In this document: positions 60,003 through 64,000 of the stretch, piece after piece
How positions within the stretch are numbered: position 1 is the first letter of the stretch
Layout: each line of letters starts with the position of its first letter
Assembly: GCA_032768795.1 (NCBI GenBank)
Contig: CP136495.1
Coordinates: 436,501 to 500,500, forward strand
Reading direction: 5' to 3'
DNA length: 64,000 bases
From: Tremella fuciformis
Lineage: Eukaryota; Basidiomycota; Tremellomycetes; Tremellales; Tremellaceae
Translations under genes and position numbers: made by a program
The notes under the pieces: generated by a model
Told to the model about the DNA's origin: nothing
The model's input: the letters and a program-made list of their open reading frames with translations, nothing else
Databases searched by the model: none

Positions 60003-61810
60003 CATTCCCGAGCTAAAATACTCCGAGGATTCCGGGTTCCTCTCGGATCAGCCGGTGATCGGATCACCCGCCGTCCCGTATTTGCTATGAGATCTCTGCT
60101 CCTCCGCCTGTCAAGTCCAGACTCTGATGCTCACCGGATCAAGACCGTGCCCCGGTCAAACCCAGCTTTCTCCTTTTCCCCGTCCGTCCATCAGCCGACA
60201 AGTCCGGTTCCGACGCCCGCCGTTGCTTCGAGCGACCCCTGTCGTCCCCATGACCAAGTTGTCGCGTTTGCTCTCGATCAGGTGTCGCCTCATCCTCTTT
60301 CGATGAGCTGCCGCTCGATGAACGCACTCCGCGCTGGTACCGCGGCATGACATCCCGCCAGTGTGTTTTCGCAATCGCTGCCGCAAGGCGAATCGCCATC
60401 TCGTGTGCCGCTTTGGCCTCGGACACGCCAAGTGGATCCGGGGGCGCGGGAACGACACCATACCAGTATTGAGTCGGTCGTTCTGGCGTGCCGTACACCA
60501 CTGCCGCCACGTATCGCTGCCACATCTCGTGGGCTGCGTCCACATCGTCGAATCCGCTGTCAGCAGCTACTCTTGCCCAGTGCCGCCGAGCAGCATCTTC
60601 GGCAACGGAGTGACGGATATCGTTGAAGTGAGGACAGTCAACGAAGACATGCCGCTCGGTCTGGGACGAGTACCCGCAGAGCTTGCACGATCGATCACGG
60701 TCCGGGTCGGTGACGTCGTGCAACAACAATCTGCCTGTCCGGATGAGAAACTGGAGGCGCGTCGAAGCATGAGCAGCAGATTTGCGGTAAAAGTAGGCGG
60801 GCGTTGGCGTCCGCTTCGAAAGGGCGAAGCCGAGCCGCATCTTGAAGGTCGGTGTGTGTCACTGGAACACCACGTCGTGAAGTCGGCTGGCCATGATCTT
60901 CGGCCACTCCTCTGGTACGTACCCCACGGCCGTGTCATACGCTACAAATTTGGGCTTGTACGCGGTCGGGGGCGGGATGAGGGTGGGCGATAATGTCCGA
61001 TGCGCAAGTGCGGCCGACCGATCTGCCTGTTGATTGAGCAGGGAGGATGGGTCAGTCTTATCGGTGTGCGCCTTGATGTGCGAAATGGAGCCAGCAAAAC
61101 GACGGTACACGTCGTTCAGCCAGAGCAGGTACTCACTGGTTGGTCGACGTTTCCACGGGAACACATCAAAACCAGATGATCTGAGCGTTTTTACGGCCGT
61201 CACGCCGTTTGCGTAGTCCGTAACAAGACGTTGAGTGCCGGGGTATGCGTGTGCTCCGATGGCGGCTGCAATCAAACCGACCAGTTCACCATGTCGAGAC
61301 GTTGCTGCCTGTCCGATGAGAGAGAAGGAGGCCAAAGATGGACCAGCGACCGCCGCGGTGACGTCGTACCCGCCTTCCGGGCGCGGTACAGCGCTTCCGT
61401 CAGACGCCCACAGTCCTGGCCCATCCTCCGGGTTTCTAGAAAATGCAGCCTGTATGTTCAGCGTCATCTGCGACTTACGGTCCTTTCGACTGGTCAAGGG
61501 CGACTTGTCATTGTAGAGAAGGTTGACCAAATCCAGCTTTCGGAGCCAGTCGAGCACAAGCGGATTCTTCCGCTCCCCCATTTGCGGATCGTCACAGAAC
61601 GCGCCCTTACACACGTCAAAAGCAACAGAGGGATTGATGGTGTCAAAGTAGTGAAGGAACTGCCTGTTGCGATACGGCACGCCTGGCAACGTGTTGCATG
61701 CTTTCGCGCGGCAGGTCCGTCTGATCGGTGTCGGTGATAGCAAGACCAGAGAGCTTAAGGTATTCGGCAGCGGCGAGCCAAGAGGTCGGTAGGTCAGGCT
61801 TCTTTGCAAG
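60003..61810 (-). mobile_element. LINE A4: old, 5'-truncated copy of family A
   Basis: The 3' end ...GGGAATG at 60,003 is followed by AACGTCT and the E 5' tract. The 5' end is cut at 61,810 and joined to AACGTCT (61,811-61,817) and the 3' end of B3. It is clearly more diverged than A1-A3. Confidence 0.85.
60139..61810 (-). pseudogene. LINE A4 fragment: decayed RNase H and zinc-motif region
   Basis: Two open stretches (61,810-60,859 and 60,840-60,139) separated by a TGA where A1 has CGA (Arg). A 14-bp deletion near 61,680 shifts the frame at its N-terminal side, a 6-bp in-frame deletion lies near 61,575, and a short piece of the C-terminus is missing. RNase H motifs SDGSA, TDYANG, KAHT and zinc motif CKLCG..H....C are still legible. 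Many differences from A1 are CG to TG or CA. Confidence 0.85.
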
Positions 61811-61817
61811 AGACGTT

Positions 61818-61928
61818 CATGCGCAAACCTAATAACTCTTCGGATCTCCCGATCGGATCAATCAGCCATCAGCCAACGCCCCGTGATTGGTCCTGAACCC
61901 AATTTCTCCTTCGCTCTCCCGCCCATCC
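61818..61928 (-). mobile_element. LINE B3: about 110-bp 3' stub of family B
   Basis: Only the B-family 3' UTR remains (GCGCAAACCTAAT block to about CTCCCGCCCAT), with a few substitutions against B1. It is followed by AACGTCT and A4. Its 5' boundary blurs into the copia region at about 61,929. Confidence 0.8.
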
Positions 61929-62127
61929 CAACGGAAATAGGTGGTACGCTCACATGAGCTTGACTCATCCTCGAGTAGCCTCGTCGAGGCACACACATCC
62001 TCGACGAGGTTGTGCCTCGACAAGGTTCAACCTCAACGAGGCAGGGAAGCTGCCACCAACGATAACTCCGCATATAACGCCGACACCCTCGACGACCTTG
62101 TAGAATGCCGCCGCCTGTTGCCCTTCT

Positions 62128-62211
62128 CATCACTCATAGCAAGTGCTGAGCGGGCAACAGGTGAGTCTGAATGCATCACTCATAGCAAGTGCTGAGCGGG
62201 CAACAGGTGAC
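62128..62211. repeat. 46-bp-period direct repeat in the copia leader
   Basis: The segment CATCACTCATAGCAAGTG...GGGCAACAGGTGA at 62,128-62,164 recurs at 62,174-62,210. It may be a tandem duplication of the LTR end or primer-site region. The stretch from here to the ATG at 62,344 shows nothing else recognisable. Confidence 0.6.
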
Positions 62212-62343
62212 CGGAATCCCATTGCCTCAGAGCTAAGATTCCGTCGTGGTAACGTCTCGTTTGACAAGTCGCGGTAGATAGAACGCGTCAACAAACTCGT
62301 CGACCTTGCCTACGCACCGCCAGCCTCGAAGTGGTCCTCCGTC

Positions 62344-64000
62344 ATGCCATCTGTGCAGACGGTGAAAGAAGAGCGCAAGCTCAATGGGCGCGACAACTAC
62401 GCCCAGTGGGTGCGCGAGATTCGAGTCGTCCTTGGATCCGCCGGCCTAGTCCCCCACATCACCAAGGACGCGTCAGTGATCCGAGCACTCGTCGAGGCTC
62501 GATATCCAGTGTCAAGTCCGGCGACAGCAGCCGAGACATCAAAGAGAGCAGTTGCTCTATACGAGCATGAGAAGGAGCAGTCCACTGCCCTCTCCACTCT
62601 CTACGGCAGTCTGACAGAGACTGTCCAAAACAAGCTTCCCTCGAACCTGATCGACTTCGAGAATCCTCAACCGAAGGGGCTCTACGATCATCTGGTCACC
62701 ACATATGGGGCCGACAACGGATCTCGCCTAGCCGAATTATGGTCATCGATATTTGGCGAGACCATCCCAGAGAATGAGGACCCCGAACCTCATCTCACAG
62801 CTATCCGGTCGCAACTGGCCGAAATCACCTCCTCCGCCATCACTTCCAAGCTCACCCTTGAGCAATTCGCCAACCAGATTGGCGCATACGCCGCCATCCG
62901 TCGCCTACCGTCCTCATACGGCCTCCTCGCATCGACCTTCTACTCAGGGACCTCGTCGAACAAGATCCACCTCGACGAGGTTATCGATAGGGTCGCCGAT
63001 GAACATCGCAGACGTCAACAAAAGGGCGAGAGCGTAAACGAGATGGGGATGCTCAGCAAATCTCTGCAGAAACCGGCAAGCAAGAGATGCATCCACCATC
63101 CGGATCAGGGGAGGCACTCCACAGATGAGTGCTGGAAAGTGATTGGAGTGCCGAAGCACATCCAGGAGCAAAGGTCGGCCAGGGAAGCAGCCAAGGGAAG
63201 GAAGCAGGGAGGACAAGCGAAGAAGGCAAGAGAGCAGATGGAGTCAGGGGATGACTCATCGAGTGAGAACAAGAGAGGCTCGTCGAGGGAGACAAAGGAG
63301 GAAGGCTATTATGCGACGGAGATTGCACTACACGCCAACGACAACCTCCCATCCACCTCCATCATCATCGACAGCGGTGCCACCAGTCCATTCATCAAGG
63401 ACAAGCACCTTCTCTCACATCTCACCAAACTCGACAAGGCCGTCAAGATCCAAATTGGAGACGGATCGATTGTCGAAGCTACACACTCCGGCCGCCTGAC
63501 ATTCGAGAACGTATGGTACAAGAACGCCCTCTATGTCCCCTCATTCACGCACAACCTCCTCTCCACACAGCGCCTCGGTCCATACACAGGGACCCATTGG
63601 CGCTTCTCGAGTGACTCGGCTACATTGGTCGAGAAAGGAAAGGTCATCCTCCGGGGCAAGAAGCTCGGCAACCTATGGGTTGTAGACGACACACCGGTAC
63701 GCACCACCTCGCGCATTCACCGAGCACTTCAGGCAAGAGAAAACACTGAAGCCGAAGACAACCGCCTCCTCACCTGGCACAAGCGCCTAGGTCACTCGAA
63801 CATGAGGAAGGTCTGGGAGCTTGGGAAAGAGGGGAAGCTAGGCGCAAAGTGGACGGGATTGTTTCGGAGAGTCGAATGCATGGATTGCCTGAAAGGAAAG
63901 GCAACGCGCTCGGCATCTCTACCTAACCCGCGTCGAGCCGGCAAACCCCTCGTCGAGGTATCAGTCGATCTATGGGGACCAGCGACCGTCCAGTCGAGAG
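62344..64000 (+). CDS. Copia Gag-Pol, N-terminal part: gag, zinc motif, protease, GAG-pre-integrase, integrase start
   Basis: 552 codons open from the ATG at 62,344 (MPSVQTVKEERKLNG) to the window edge. Gag of the copia/UBN2 type: NYAQWVREI near the start, later LTLEQFANQIGAY. A degenerate knuckle-like motif is CIHHPDQGRHSTDECW. Protease has IIIDSGATSPF, the DSG(A) form usual in copia. GAG-pre-integrase has LLTWHKRLGHSNM and CMDCLKGKATR (HHCC). The integrase core begins at VSVDLWGP. The order protease-integrase before RT marks Ty1/copia; RT and RNase H lie outside. No stop seen. Single fused frame, unlike the gypsy elements here. Confidence 0.9.
   Translation, partial: MPSVQTVKEERKLNGRDNYAQWVREIRVVLGSAGLVPHITKDASVIRALVEARYPVSSPATAAETSKRAVALYEHEKEQSTALSTLYGSLTETVQNKLPSNLIDFENPQPKGLYDHLVTTYGADNGSRLAELWSSIFGETIPENEDPEPHLTAIRSQLAEITSSAITSKLTLEQFANQIGAYAAIRRLPSSYGLLASTFYSGTSSNKIHLDEVIDRVADEHRRRQQKGESVNEMGMLSKSLQKPASKRCIHHPDQGRHSTDECWKVIGVPKHIQEQRSAREAAKGRKQGGQAKKAREQMESGDDSSSENKRGSSRETKEEGYYATEIALHANDNLPSTSIIIDSGATSPFIKDKHLLSHLTKLDKAVKIQIGDGSIVEATHSGRLTFENVWYKNALYVPSFTHNLLSTQRLGPYTGTHWRFSSDSATLVEKGKVILRGKKLGNLWVVDDTPVRTTSRIHRALQARENTEAEDNRLLTWHKRLGHSNMRKVWELGKEGKLGAKWTGLFRRVECMDCLKGKATRSASLPNPRRAGKPLVEVSVDLWGPATVQSR

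Larger units (their letters stand above)
61930..64000 (+). mobile_element. Ty1/copia-type retrotransposon, 5' part, runs off right edge
   Basis: Plus strand, opposite to the LINEs. The 5' boundary and LTR could not be fixed: a segment at 62,117-62,160 starts TGTTGCCC and ends GGGCAACA (LTR-like ends, but only 44 bp), and its last part is repeated at 62,174-62,211. CCTCGTCGAGG and CCTCGACGAGG palindromes lie at 61,979 and 61,999. The coding region fixes the superfamily. Confidence 0.8.

Noticed and set aside
1419..61928. Telomeric or centromeric head-to-tail LINE array (HeT-A- or Zepp-like growth from a chromosome end)
   Set aside because: The array abuts a host tRNA and gene, and the junctions carry duplications of the tRNA start, which fits repeated target-primed insertion better than end addition. 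No telomere repeat is seen.
62100..62165. Complete 44-bp LTR (TGTTGCCC...GGGCAACA) of the copia element
   Set aside because: Far too short for an LTR and partly duplicated next door. It may be the remnant of an LTR end, but the boundary cannot be set without the 3' LTR.

Overview
The window looks like fungal nuclear DNA, probably from a GC-rich basidiomycete. It has very short spliceosomal introns (37-66 nt, CTGAY-like branch sites), a eukaryotic initiator tRNA, chromodomain Ty3/gypsy elements and LINEs. Everything was read by eye; no database search or identity calculation was run.

Layout. Positions 1-961 (minus strand) hold the first five exons of a host gene of the RMD1/RMND1 (DUF155) family, running off the left edge. 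At 1341-1418 (minus) lies a gene for initiator tRNA-Met(CAT): all four stems pair perfectly, it has A1:U72 and an AUCG T-loop, and it carries a tiny 5-nt intron. From 1419 to about 61,928 the window is a head-to-tail array of non-LTR retrotransposons, all on the minus strand and all with their 3' ends toward the tRNA: A1 (full length), B1 (5'-truncated), A2 (full), B2, A3 (truncated), D (truncated), E (full length or nearly so), A4 (decayed fragment) and B3 (about 110-bp stub).

The key observation is that element A1 ends exactly at nucleotide +1 of the tRNA. Seven of the eight other LINE 3' ends are followed by AACGTC or AACGTCT, the first 6-7 nt of that same tRNA; the exception is the E/D junction. 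The simplest reading is that several related LINE families insert repeatedly at the 5' end of this one initiator tRNA gene, each insertion duplicating the 5' acceptor strand as target-site duplication. The oldest copies are then pushed outward, and A4, far from the tRNA, is indeed the most decayed.

Two LTR retrotransposons interrupt the array. Gypsy-1 (29,959-37,984) sits in D. A solo LTR of the same family (46,495-46,929) and gypsy-2 (46,935-55,517) sit side by side in E and share one target pentamer. Both gypsy elements have intact gag and pol (protease, RT, RNase H, integrase, chromodomain), pol in the -1 frame, and a Tf1-like self-priming arrangement. Between pol and the 3' LTR, each also carries a multi-exon gene on the opposite strand for a cysteine-motif protein that I do not recognise. 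From about 61,930 to the right edge is the 5' part of a plus-strand Ty1/copia element, with gag, protease and the start of integrase.

The LINE proteins run ORF1-like region, endonuclease/exonuclease/phosphatase (EEP) domain, reverse transcriptase, RNase H and CCHC zinc motif, apparently as one fused reading frame. The best candidates for undescribed biology are initiator-tRNA-targeted LINE stacking and the conserved antisense gene inside the gypsy elements.
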